From Catalinimonas alkaloidigena (GTDB taxonomy: Bacteria > Bacteroidota > Bacteroidia > Cytophagales > Flexibacteraceae), in NCBI RefSeq assembly GCF_900100765.1, contig NZ_FNFO01000011.1, forward strand, positions 62,001 to 126,000: a stretch of DNA of 64,000 bases, read 5' to 3'. Below, piece by piece: positions 36,026-44,299 of this stretch (positions within the stretch are counted from its first letter, which is position 1; each line of letters begins with the position of its first letter). The translations under genes and the position numbers were made by a program. Under the pieces are notes generated by a model, which saw only the letters and a list, made by a program, of their open reading frames with translations, had not been told where the DNA came from and did not search any database.

Positions 36026-37051
36026 TCAGCGGGTCGCCGTTTCGCAGCGCCGTTGAATCACCTGGAGGATGTGGTCCTGAATATCGTTCATGAAAAAACG
36101 TGTCCAGAGTTGCGTGTAGGGGTTGAAGCGCGTCGACAGGCGCTGGCGGCTGGAGAGGTGCAACCGGCAGGTGCCATCGCCCCGGTCTTCGATGCGGTAC
36201 GTACCGCTCAGCACATCGAAATACGGCCCGCCCACCACCACGTGTTCGTCGAACGTCGTCGGGGGAATGTACGGGTCGGGCTGAATCGTAAACGAAAGGA
36301 AGTGGTCGGGTTCCCACGCTGTTACGCTTTCGATGAACAACACACCGCCTTCAAACGTAGCGTACCGGATAGCGCCCACGCCGTTTCCCTCCAGGCGCGC
36401 TTCGATGGGCTTGGGAAAGCCGATCAGGTGAGCCCAGGAAAACCCCTGTTCTGCGGAAGTGATGGGCGCAACTTCTTTGATGTAGGGCCAAATCTTGTCG
36501 GGAGTGCTGCGAATCAGAATCGACGTGTGGGCAGTACGGTACATCAGGGGCGGTGCAAGTTGCTGTTCGAGGGGCGCCAGCACGAAGGGCAGTAGCGCTA
36601 CCGCCGGCAGGATGAGTCCCGGGGTGTGAGTGTGGTCCGTTTTGCGTTTGAGCATACCGGCGCCAACGCCGCCCAGCGATGACATCAACATGAGGACGGG
36701 TAGCCAAACAATGATGCAGATAATGCCTTCCCACGCCAGGAGCAGAGTCGTAAACACGGTCAGAAAACAGGCGGTCCAGGGCAGGGTTACCCAGCTGCGG
36801 AAGCGGGAGGTGTCTTCGGGAGGCGCCAGGTAGACGGCCAGGAAACCGACCACAACGGGAACCAGAAAGATGAACGTGGTGCTCATCACCTCAAAATAGT
36901 CTTGCACCAGGCGTAACCCGAAAATCAGGCGGGCCATCAGTCCGTAGGTCACCCCAATCCCCAGGCTCGTTAAAAAGACCGGTCGTGGCCACACCAAAAT
37001 CTTGCGCATCGGTAGAAAGAAGCGTTGAGTAAATGCCCTCAAGATGCCCAT
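36026..37051 (-). CDS. Membrane protein with a C-terminal SRPBCC-like domain
   Basis: About 341 residues. Four or five hydrophobic segments occupy residues 20-170. From about 180 a soluble START/SRPBCC-like domain follows (STPDKIWPYIKEV, EGNGVGAIRYATFEGG, SVTAWEPDHFLSFTI, GTYRIEDRGDGTCRLHLSSRQRL). Such domains bind hydrophobic ligands. The longest frame opens with TTG at 37069; ATGs exist at 37051 and 37009, and I use 37051. It follows the DinB gene within a few bases, so the two are cotranscribed. Function is unknown. Confidence 0.75.
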   Translation of the reverse strand: MGILRAFTQRFFLPMRKILVWPRPVFLTSLGIGVTYGLMARLIFGLRLVQDYFEVMSTTFIFLVPVVVGFLAVYLAPPEDTSRFRSWVTLPWTACFLTVFTTLLLAWEGIICIIVWLPVLMLMSSLGGVGAGMLKRKTDHTHTPGLILPAVALLPFVLAPLEQQLAPPLMYRTAHTSILIRSTPDKIWPYIKEVAPITSAEQGFSWAHLIGFPKPIEARLEGNGVGAIRYATFEGGVLFIESVTAWEPDHFLSFTIQPDPYIPPTTFDEHVVVGGPYFDVLSGTYRIEDRGDGTCRLHLSSRQRLSTRFNPYTQLWTRFFMNDIQDHILQVIQRRCETATR

Positions 37052-37074
37052 TCTCCGCGAGCGGTGCAACCCGG

Positions 37075-37545
37075 TCAGCGCAGCGGGATGAAGCGGGGCT
37101 GGATGAGCAGCGCCTCGCGGATCTGTTCGAGGTGGTGTTGGTTGTGGCCGGCTACCTTTTCAAACTCTTCTTTGAGGGTACGCATGCCCATTTCGCTGTG
37201 GACAAACTGGAGGTGACCGTTCGCTTCGTAGTGCAGCCGGGCGTAGTAAATCATCTGGTTGCGGCAGGCTGTGTACAGGTTCCGGGAGAGGATGAGCGGC
37301 CGTCGGGCGTAGTGCAGGTGCTCGGCCCAGGCGTCCTGGTCGAACGACCAGAGAATCTGGTGCGGCTCGCTGATGATGCGCTTGATGCGCTCAAGCAGCA
37401 TCGATTCGGCATCGGCCAGGTGGTGCAGCAGGTAGCGCACGTTCCATTTGCCAGGGCCGTAGCTGCGGCGGAGTTCCGGTTCGCTGGCCTCGAAATAAGA
37501 GAGGGTTTCGGCCTGGGTGCGTTGTAATTGTTCGATCAGCAGCAT
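37075..37545 (-). CDS. DinB-superfamily protein
   Basis: A 156-residue four-helix protein with the DinB-like histidine pattern (LLHHLADAES, and AGHNQHHLEQIREAL near the C-terminus) and the family-typical YGPGKWNVRYLLHHLADAE. It is not close to the other DinB-like protein in the window. It is transcribed with the SRPBCC membrane protein. No enzymatic role is assignable. Confidence 0.88.
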   Translation of the reverse strand: MLLIEQLQRTQAETLSYFEASEPELRRSYGPGKWNVRYLLHHLADAESMLLERIKRIISEPHQILWSFDQDAWAEHLHYARRPLILSRNLYTACRNQMIYYARLHYEANGHLQFVHSEMGMRTLKEEFEKVAGHNQHHLEQIREALLIQPRFIPLR

Positions 37546-37722
37546 AAGTGGTGGGAACGTTACGTGTCACAACAACAACGGCTCGGGTAGGAGCGAAAAG
37601 ACGTAGGTGGGTGCAAAAGGCGTCCTTCCCGGGCAAAGTAGCCTCCCTTTCCGTGCGGTCGTGGTCTTCGGCAGATGCCTGTACCGATGCGCGACCCGGC
37701 ACTTCGTGGGGATGGCATTCTG

Positions 37723-37759
37723 ATAAAAACGTAAAAGACACGCCCGGTGTTACACCGGG
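37723..37759 (-). terminator. Probable terminator after the cyclase-family gene
   Basis: CCCGGTGT at 37743-37750 and ACACCGGG at 37752-37759 form an eight-base inverted pair around a single T. Reading on the minus strand, a T-rich stretch follows five bases later. It starts 24 bases beyond the cyclase stop codon. Confidence 0.5.
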
Positions 37760-37782
37760 GATTGGGCAGGCGATTTTCCCCT

Positions 37783-38595
37783 TCAGGGCACAATCGCGAT
37801 GATGCGCAGCGGGCCGCCACTGCCGCCCCGGATTTTCATGGGCAGGGCCACGACGGTGAACCCCCGGTCGGGAAGCTGGTCGAGGTGCGCCACGTTTTCG
37901 AAGGCGGGCACGTTTTCCTGAAACAGGGTCTGGTGCGTTTCAAATAGGGTCGACTGGCCGTAATCGATGCTGGGGGTATCGAGTCCCACGGCCTTGACGT
38001 GCCGCTCGGTCACGAGCCAGCGCGCCGCTTCCGGGTGCAGGCCGGGAAAGTGGAGGTGCGCCACGGCCTCCGGTCCGGTGGCGGTGGTGCCCAGGTAACG
38101 CTGCCGCTGGGGCCAGTAGCGACCGTAGCCCGTCCGCAGCAGGACGATGGTCTGGTCCGGAAGGGGACCGTGTGCCGCCTCCCACCGTTCAAAATCGGCG
38201 ATTGTAATCTGGTAATCAGGATCAGCCAGTGCGCTTTCGGTGACGTCCACCACCACGGCGGGACCGATCAGGCGCTCCAGCGGAATGGCGTCGATGCTCT
38301 GTTTACCTTCCGCAAAGTGAACCGGCGCGTCGAGGTGGGTCCCGCCGTGCTCGGCCGAGCGAAAGCTATTCGCGGTGTAGTAATAGCCCTTGTCAGTGTA
38401 GCCCGCCGTCCCGTGTTCCAGCACAAACCCTTCTTCCGTAGGCCAGTAGATCGTGCTGTCGTCGAAGGCATAGGTCAGGTCGACCAGCGTTCCGGTCAGG
38501 GGAGACGCGGCTTCGGAGGTGGGGTTGGTAGACGTGCAGCCGGTACCGAGTCCAAGCACGGTCGGCAGGAGCAGAGAGGAAAGGAAATTGCGCAT
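37783..38595 (-). CDS. Cyclase-family lipoprotein (kynurenine formamidase-like fold)
   Basis: A 270-residue protein. The lipobox LGTGC near residue 20 predicts lipid anchoring. The cyclase/KynB metal motif is HLDAPVHF, with GPAVVVDVTE, VLLRTGYGRYW and HPEAARWLV typical of the family. Members hydrolyse formylkynurenine or related amides and esters. A secreted form suggests another substrate. The open frame extends to 38661; the ATG at 38595 gives the signal peptide. Confidence 0.87.
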   Translation of the reverse strand: MRNFLSSLLLPTVLGLGTGCTSTNPTSEAASPLTGTLVDLTYAFDDSTIYWPTEEGFVLEHGTAGYTDKGYYYTANSFRSAEHGGTHLDAPVHFAEGKQSIDAIPLERLIGPAVVVDVTESALADPDYQITIADFERWEAAHGPLPDQTIVLLRTGYGRYWPQRQRYLGTTATGPEAVAHLHFPGLHPEAARWLVTERHVKAVGLDTPSIDYGQSTLFETHQTLFQENVPAFENVAHLDQLPDRGFTVVALPMKIRGGSGGPLRIIAIVP

Positions 38596-38670
38596 ATCGG
38601 TTGTGAAACGGAACGCTACAAGAAACAAAACTTCCTGAACCTCAAAAAAATAATTCGGCACAAAGGCGCA

Positions 38671-39537
38671 TCACGGTCGGCCGTTTGTACGCTGGTACAC
38701 ACGCACGTAATCGACTTCGAAGCGGGCGGGGAATTCCGTTGGGGTCGGGTCACCGCCGTTCATGCCGCCGATGGCCAGGTTCAGCAGCAGGTAGTGCGGT
38801 TGGTGAAACGGGTTTTTCCCGGTGCCGTCCTCGTTGCGGGTGGTGTGCAAATCGGTTTCGTTCAGCAGTCGGTCGTCGACATAAAGTCGGATGTGATCGG
38901 CGTCCCAGTCCATCCGCCATATGTGAAACCGGTCGGACCAGGCGGCGTCGCCCAGCGAATCAAGCGGCAGGTGGGTATCGTCCCAGTGGGCCTGCCAGCG
39001 TTCGGACGTGCCCCAGGCCACGTTGGCCAGCAGCATGCCCCGGTAATATTCCATGATGTCGATTTCGCCGTTGCGCGGCCACTCGCCCTCGACGCCCAGC
39101 GTCCAGAATGCGGGCCAGCGCCCGGCGCGGGTATCGATCCGTCCCCGCATCTCGAACCGACCGTACTGCCACTGGTGAAGTCCCTGCGTGGTCAGACAGG
39201 CCGAGGTGTAGTCGGCTTGCGGGCGGCGCGTGCGCCAGTCGGTGCCTTTGGGGTCGTAATGCGGATTGGGAAGCGTTTCCCGTCGGGCTTCAATGCGCAG
39301 CAGCCCGTCCGCACAACGCGCGTTTTGGGGTTGGTACCACTGTGCCTCTTCGTTGCGCACGAAGCCCGTTTCGAAGGTCCAGTTCGCCGGATCGGGCGGT
39401 CCGTCCTGGTCGAACTCATCGGACCAGACCAGCTGCCATCCGTCCGGAGCGGTGGTCGGTTGGCGGCTCGCGCAGGCGGCTGTCGTCAGCAATGCGGCCC
39501 CCAAAAGGACTTTAAGGAGTGGTTTCAGTGTGCTCAT
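38671..39537 (-). CDS. Glycoside hydrolase family 16 lipoprotein
   Basis: A 288-residue beta-glucanase-type enzyme. The lipobox (TTAAC) is followed by a jelly-roll domain opening WQLVWSDEFDQDGPPDPANW. The catalytic motif GEIDIMEYY supplies nucleophile and acid/base glutamates. Substrates in GH16 include laminarin, agar and carrageenan; the sequence alone does not decide. Its start overlaps the end of the upstream TMEM175-type gene by 26 bases. An alternative ATG at 39552 adds five residues. Confidence 0.92.
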   Translation of the reverse strand: MSTLKPLLKVLLGAALLTTAACASRQPTTAPDGWQLVWSDEFDQDGPPDPANWTFETGFVRNEEAQWYQPQNARCADGLLRIEARRETLPNPHYDPKGTDWRTRRPQADYTSACLTTQGLHQWQYGRFEMRGRIDTRAGRWPAFWTLGVEGEWPRNGEIDIMEYYRGMLLANVAWGTSERWQAHWDDTHLPLDSLGDAAWSDRFHIWRMDWDADHIRLYVDDRLLNETDLHTTRNEDGTGKNPFHQPHYLLLNLAIGGMNGGDPTPTEFPARFEVDYVRVYQRTNGRP

Positions 39538-40108
39538 GCATGGTTCGTTCAATGCGCTGGTCCGGAATCAGCCACAGCAGTGCCACCAGGATGTACAAGC
39601 CGCCGGAAATCCACGGGCTGACAAAGGCGCAGGGAATGGCGATCAGGTACAGCACAGGCGAAATTTTTCCTTTCAGGTCGTTGCCCACGGCTTCGGCCAG
39701 GAGCGAGTCGGGCCCTTCCTTGCACAAAATGGACCGCTGTAAAATCCAGTACGCAATGGCGGCCATCAGGAGCACTACGCCGTAGAGGGCCATGGGCGCG
39801 GCGGCAAAGTGGTTTTCGCCCATCCAGGCGGTCGTAAACGGCACCAGCGATAGCCAGAACAGCAGGTGCAGGTTTGCCCACAGTACCGAACCGCTCACCC
39901 GTTTGGTGACGTGCAACATGTGGTGGTGGTTGTTCCAGTAAATGCCCAGATACACGAAGCTGAGCACGTAACTGAGAAAAACCGGCAACAGAGGGCGCAG
40001 CGAAGCCAGGTCGGCGCCCTCGTGAGGTACCTTCATTTCCAGCACCATGATGGTGATGATGATGGCGATGACGCCATCGCTAAATGCTTCGAGTCGGCCG
40101 GTGCTCAT
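39512..40108 (-). CDS. TMEM175-family potassium channel-like protein (DUF1211)
   Basis: A 198-residue inner-membrane protein with six hydrophobic segments. TM1 carries the family signature RLEAFSDGVIAIIITIMVLE (FSDGVxAI). Conserved YWNNHHHMLH and LFWLSLVPFTTAWMGE follow. Bacterial members are tetrameric K+ channels lacking a classical selectivity filter. The 3' end overlaps the GH16 start, which couples translation without any evident functional link. Confidence 0.92.
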   Translation of the reverse strand: MSTGRLEAFSDGVIAIIITIMVLEMKVPHEGADLASLRPLLPVFLSYVLSFVYLGIYWNNHHHMLHVTKRVSGSVLWANLHLLFWLSLVPFTTAWMGENHFAAAPMALYGVVLLMAAIAYWILQRSILCKEGPDSLLAEAVGNDLKGKISPVLYLIAIPCAFVSPWISGGLYILVALLWLIPDQRIERTMHEHTETTP

Positions 40109-40187
40109 AAGGCGTGCGTGCTATTTTCTTGGAAAGATAGGCAGAGAAGAAACAGGTGCGTGGGTGCGAACGAAAAGCCGAAGTGGA

Positions 40188-41420
40188 TCACCCGCCGCCC
40201 ACACCGCGCCAGCCGAACCACACGAACGCCAGCAGGGTAATGAGCAGCAGGACGTTGAGCCACCACGAGTTCCGGAAGTCGCGCCCTACCCAGCCCGTGC
40301 GGTTGTTCATCAGCAGCAGGGTCAGCGCCAGCAGCGGCATGAAAAACGCGCCCATCATGGCATAGGCCAGTTGGATTTGCTGGACCGACAACCAGAGCAG
40401 GAGCATGGGCAATAGGGTAATGGCCACCAGAAAAATCCGGTACGGGCCGGAGTCGGCCAGCGCTTTCGGTTTCGTGCGACCTGGGCCAAGGTAATAGAAG
40501 TCGGCGAAAAGGTACGGCGCGCTTTGCCAGACGCCCAACAGGCTGGAAAACACGGCTCCCCAGAAACCCACCAGAAACAACCACTTGCCGGCCGGTCCCA
40601 GGACGTCACCGAGTTGCGCGGCCAGTTCGAGCGCCACCGCCGCGCCCTGTTGGTCGAGTTGCAGCCGCGAGCCGATCAGAATCATCGCCATGCCGAACAG
40701 CGCCGTCGCGGCGTAGGCCACCGCCAGGTCGAGGCGACTGGCGCGCAGCCCTTCCTGCCCGGTGCGGCCCGCTTCCCGAATCCAGTAGCCGTACGACAGC
40801 AGCGTCACCGTGCCGCCGACGCCCCCCATGATGCCGAGCGTCCAGGGCAAGTTTTCCGGCGAAAGTTGCGGCGTAACGACGCCCTGCAACACCGCTCCCC
40901 AATCGGGTTGCATCAGCACGGCCGTTAGCAGCACGCACACAAACATCGCCCCGATGCAAACGGACATTACCTTCTCGAATACCCGGAAGCCACCGAACCA
41001 GACCATCACGCCCCCCACAAGCGAGTGCAGAACGCCCCACACGAGGCGCGAAGTGCCGGGATCGCCCAGTCGCCAGAGGCCGTCGCCCGCTACGCCACAA
41101 GCCGAGATCAGCGCGCCGCCCACCATGAACGACCACAGCAGGAAATAGACCAGAAAGACCCAGCGCACCCACACGCCCAACCGTCGCGACCAGCCTTCGA
41201 GCAGCGTGGTGTTGGTCGCCATCTGCCAGCGGGCAATGCCTTCGTTCAGCACCCACTTGAACACCGCCCCGACCACCGCCGCCCACAACAGCCCGACACC
41301 CACCTGCGCCCCGCCGAGGCTGGCCGTCAGCAGATCGCCCGCTCCGACGCCGGTCGCCGCCACCAGAATGCCGGGGGCTAATAGCGCAAACAGGGAGGGA
41401 CGTCGGGTGGGAAAGGGCAT
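40188..41420 (-). CDS. Nramp-fold transporter, non-canonical
   Basis: A 410-residue inner-membrane protein with about eleven hydrophobic segments. TM1 reads LAPGILVAATGVGAGDLLTAS (A-P-G-I in place of DPGN, with D29) and TM6 reads GGVGGTVTLLSYGYW in place of the MPH motif. It looks more like the 28.7-kb gene product than like a true Nramp, with an acidic residue after the glycine pair of TM1. The substrate is unknown. The gene stands alone, 79 bases after the TMEM175-type start. Confidence 0.83.
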   Translation of the reverse strand: MPFPTRRPSLFALLAPGILVAATGVGAGDLLTASLGGAQVGVGLLWAAVVGAVFKWVLNEGIARWQMATNTTLLEGWSRRLGVWVRWVFLVYFLLWSFMVGGALISACGVAGDGLWRLGDPGTSRLVWGVLHSLVGGVMVWFGGFRVFEKVMSVCIGAMFVCVLLTAVLMQPDWGAVLQGVVTPQLSPENLPWTLGIMGGVGGTVTLLSYGYWIREAGRTGQEGLRASRLDLAVAYAATALFGMAMILIGSRLQLDQQGAAVALELAAQLGDVLGPAGKWLFLVGFWGAVFSSLLGVWQSAPYLFADFYYLGPGRTKPKALADSGPYRIFLVAITLLPMLLLWLSVQQIQLAYAMMGAFFMPLLALTLLLMNNRTGWVGRDFRNSWWLNVLLLITLLAFVWFGWRGVGGG

Positions 41421-41439
41421 TGCCTGAACTTGCTACCTA

Positions 41440-41823
41440 TCAGGAATTTTGAAGGGTGGAGTCAAAGCCATAAGCTGTCAAATCCTCATAGGGGAGTTCG
41501 AAGAGCTGGTCATCGTCAAGATGAGTTTTAATGAGCTTTAAGCGGTTTATCTCCTGTTCAATTTCAAAAAGACGTTTACATCGCTGAGCACTCTGCTCTT
41601 TTTCTTCGCTGGATATAGGAGTTGGGTGATCGCTACGACGGTGAGACATCCAGCTAGGGTCGCTACTTCGAAGCAGGTACGAACGTAATTTTTTACGATC
41701 TTCCATGAAAGCATCTACGCCGTAATTGCGATTTGTTAGGCGGTGTCCCAGCTCTTCAATTCGCTTTGTGATAGCGTTTTTAATCTTTCTTCCTGTTTTT
41801 CGGAACGTAAGTCGAAAAGGCAT
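41440..41823 (-). CDS. Hypothetical protein in AT-rich DNA
   Basis: A 127-residue soluble protein, not recognised. The N-terminus is strongly basic (FRKTGRKIKNAITKR) and the C-terminus acidic (HLDDDQLFELPYEDL). A middle helix (EEKEQSAQRCKRLFEIEQEINRL) may form a coiled coil. The DNA is visibly AT-richer than its surroundings. It could be an acquired orphan. Its start lies 64 bases beyond the deaminase stop on the same strand. Confidence 0.6.
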   Translation of the reverse strand: MPFRLTFRKTGRKIKNAITKRIEELGHRLTNRNYGVDAFMEDRKKLRSYLLRSSDPSWMSHRRSDHPTPISSEEKEQSAQRCKRLFEIEQEINRLKLIKTHLDDDQLFELPYEDLTAYGFDSTLQNS

Positions 41824-41887
41824 GCCGATGGGTACCGAGTGAAGAACAACTTTACTGGATTAAAGCAAAAGAAACAAAAGCGTTTCA

Positions 41888-42361
41888 CTACTCCCCGATG
41901 TCCTCGTTCCACAGCTCGGGGGAGTCGGCCATGAAGCGGGCCATCAACGCGATGCAGGTCGAGTCTTGCAGAACTTCTACCTGCACGCCCCGCAATCGCA
42001 GTAACGCTTCTTCTCCCAGAAACGACTGGTTTTCGCCGATCACCACGCGCGGAATACCGTAGAGCAGAATGGCGCCCGAGCACATCGGACAGGGCGAAAG
42101 CGTCGTGTAGAGGGTGCAGTCCCGGTAGACGGACGCCGGTTGCCGCCCGGCATGTTCCAGCGCGTCCATCTCGCCGTGCAACACCACACTGCCCGCCTGC
42201 ACCCGTCGGTTGTGGCCGCGTCCTAAAATTTTTCCCTTGTGCACCAGCACCGATCCGATAGGAATGCCGCCTTCGCGAAGCCCTTGTTGTGCTTCTTCGA
42301 TAGCCGCTTGCATAAATTCGTCCATTCCGTCGCAGGTTTTCGGGGGAAGATACGGCATCAT
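41888..42361 (-). CDS. Yeast FCY1-type cytosine deaminase
   Basis: A 157-residue zinc deaminase of the CDA superfamily. Zinc ligands and proton shuttle are HGEMDALEH and SPCPMCSGAI. Segments EGGIPIGSVLV, LGRGHNRRVQ, TLYTTLSPC and YGIPRVVIGEN, and the C-terminal WNEDIGE, match yeast cytosine deaminase closely. It differs from TadA or GuaD (HAE, PCxxC). The expected reaction is cytosine to uracil in pyrimidine salvage. The starts M1 and M2 are equally possible. Confidence 0.88.
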   Translation of the reverse strand: MMPYLPPKTCDGMDEFMQAAIEEAQQGLREGGIPIGSVLVHKGKILGRGHNRRVQAGSVVLHGEMDALEHAGRQPASVYRDCTLYTTLSPCPMCSGAILLYGIPRVVIGENQSFLGEEALLRLRGVQVEVLQDSTCIALMARFMADSPELWNEDIGE

Positions 42362-42417
42362 CCCGAATACGCGTAGAAGCCGACGCCGGTCAGCGTACTA
42401 CGTGCTGGGCTTGATGC

Positions 42418-42450
42418 AAAAAAAGCCCTCGCCCGGAGGCAAGAGCTTTT
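42418..42450 (-). terminator. Intrinsic terminator after the carboxylesterase gene
   Basis: On the minus strand an 11-bp stem with a few G-T pairs (AAGCTCTTGCC, loop TCCG, GGCGAGGGCTT) is followed by at least five T. It begins 22 bases past the carboxylesterase stop codon. Confidence 0.75.
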
Positions 42451-42472
42451 ACAGTTGAGCATACAGAGAGAA

Positions 42473-44146
42473 TTATTTTGCCGGCTCGGGTTGGTTGTAG
42501 AACTGGTCGAGGAACAGATACCGGTCGCGGTGCTGTTCTGCGGCGGCACCGGTTTCTACGTCGATGTGCATCACCTGTGCGTTGCCCCCTTTCTTCGTAA
42601 CGGGCCACTGCGGCACGCCCAGGCCATTCGGGTCGCCGGTCTTGATGAAGTTGACGAAGAACGTCTGCATGATCTCCGACACTTTGTAGTCTTCCGGTTG
42701 CCAGTCGTACACGCGGTTGGTCGGCAGGTTGCCCATGGCGTATTCGATCTCGGCCGAGTGAACAGCTCCCATGGCTGGTGGCGTCTTCTGCTTTTTCGCT
42801 TCTTCGCCACGCACCACGCCCCCGGCCAGTCCGGCTACGGCATCGCCCATTTCGGGACGCATTTCCGGGCGAGGGCGGGCGTACATGTAGCGGTACACGG
42901 GCTGTCCGGCCTGCGCCTGCATGTCGCTCCACTTCCAGGTGCTGAACCCGATGAAACGGTCGCTGGCCAGGTCGGTGGCGGCCCATTTTACGCTTTCTTC
43001 GTCGTTGGCTGCGTAACGCTTCAGAATTTCCGCAGCGTTGTCTGCATAAAGTTTCTCGACCGCGGCTTTGAAGTTGGCGGGGGTCGGGGCCTCCTGGCCG
43101 AGTACTACCTGATACGGCATTTCCTGCGAGTTCCAGCCGACCAGCAGCGGCACCTGCGCCTGTTCGCCCGCCTTGTAAATGTCGATGGGCGCTTTCGGGA
43201 AGAAGTAGCCGTCAACGGTCGACGAGAACCGACCTACCCCGGGCTTGCTCGATTCTTCCAGCAGTTGCTGAGCCGGCATGGCGCGGAGTTCGGCCAGGGC
43301 TTTGGCATTTGCCTTTTTCACACCGAGGGTTTTCGCAAAGGCTACGCCCTGTTCTTCACCGGCCGACAGGGAAGTGGCCGGCAAGGTACCTAAGACGGAG
43401 CCGCTTTCGCCGATGGCTGCCGCGATCAGATCGCGCGACAGGGGAGACGCCATTTGCGCACTGACCGACGCCGATCCGGCCGATTCGCCCGCGATGGTGA
43501 TTTTGTCGGGATCACCGCCGAAGGCCGCGATGTTTTCGTGCACCCAGTTCAGGGCGGCACTCTGGTCGAGGTAGCCGTAGTTCCCCGATGCCTGGTGGGG
43601 CGATTCTTTCGTCAGGGCCGGATGCGCCATGAACCCGAATACGCCGAGGCGGTAGTTGACCGTCACGGCCACAATGCCGTGGCGCGCCATGCTTTCGCCG
43701 TCGTACCGCGGTTCGGAGCCATCGCCCGCCATAAAGCCGCCGCCGTAGTAGTAGACCAGGACGGGCAGTTTTTCGTTGCCGGTGCGGGCGGGTGTCCAGA
43801 TGTTCAGGTAGAGACAGTCTTCGCTGACGCCATCGGAACGGAAGTTCATGTCGCCGAAAATGGGCAGCTGCATGGCCCGTGGCCCGAAGTGATCGGCCTT
43901 GCGGACGCCTTCCCAGTTTTTGACCGGTTGGGGTTCGCGCCAGCGCAGGTCGCCGACGGGCGGGGCGGCAAAGGGTACGCCTTTAAACTCGCGGATGCCC
44001 GAGTTTTCGACGCCTTCGAGCATGCCGTTGGCGGTTTTAACTTGGAGATTCATAGCCGATTGAGACTGCGCCGGTTGGGACAGGCCGCCCAGCGTAAGGC
44101 CGCCTGCGAGGACGAACGGCAGCCAGCGTGCGTGATGGGTTTTCAT
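42473..44146 (-). CDS. Secreted type-B carboxylesterase
   Basis: A 557-residue exported alpha/beta hydrolase. The signal peptide ends near AQSQS. The oxyanion region VYYYGGGFMAGDGSE and nucleophile motif AGESAGSAS are clear. Conserved ANGMLEGVENSGIREFKGVPFAAPP and EDCLYLNIWTPA belong to the COesterase family. It hydrolyses carboxylic esters of unknown identity. The open frame runs to 44251, but the signal peptide fixes the ATG at 44146. It is divergent from a NUDIX-type regulator that probably controls this gap. Confidence 0.92.
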   Translation of the reverse strand: MKTHHARWLPFVLAGGLTLGGLSQPAQSQSAMNLQVKTANGMLEGVENSGIREFKGVPFAAPPVGDLRWREPQPVKNWEGVRKADHFGPRAMQLPIFGDMNFRSDGVSEDCLYLNIWTPARTGNEKLPVLVYYYGGGFMAGDGSEPRYDGESMARHGIVAVTVNYRLGVFGFMAHPALTKESPHQASGNYGYLDQSAALNWVHENIAAFGGDPDKITIAGESAGSASVSAQMASPLSRDLIAAAIGESGSVLGTLPATSLSAGEEQGVAFAKTLGVKKANAKALAELRAMPAQQLLEESSKPGVGRFSSTVDGYFFPKAPIDIYKAGEQAQVPLLVGWNSQEMPYQVVLGQEAPTPANFKAAVEKLYADNAAEILKRYAANDEESVKWAATDLASDRFIGFSTWKWSDMQAQAGQPVYRYMYARPRPEMRPEMGDAVAGLAGGVVRGEEAKKQKTPPAMGAVHSAEIEYAMGNLPTNRVYDWQPEDYKVSEIMQTFFVNFIKTGDPNGLGVPQWPVTKKGGNAQVMHIDVETGAAAEQHRDRYLFLDQFYNQPEPAK

Positions 44147-44215
44147 AGTACACAGGATAGAGTGGGAAAAGCAAGTAGTCAGAATGACAAAGGATGTTGA
44201 AATAAACTTCGGGAC

Positions 44216-44270
44216 TATTGTCGCAAAGTGAGACAATAATACTAGATTCACGCTAGATCTCCTAGTTTTG
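44216..44270 (+). promoter_or_regulatory. Inverted repeat plus -7 element before the NUDIX regulator
   Basis: TATTGTC at 44216-44222 and GACAATA at 44232-44238 form a perfect 7-base inverted pair with 9 bases between. Twenty-four bases downstream, TAGTTTTG (44263-44270) matches the -7 consensus for the rightward gene at 44300. The repeat therefore covers the -33 zone, suiting autoregulation by the NUDIX-HTH protein and possibly control of the divergent carboxylesterase. Confidence 0.6.
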
Positions 44271-44299
44271 CACCGCTACGCGCTAAAAAATTACCGCTT

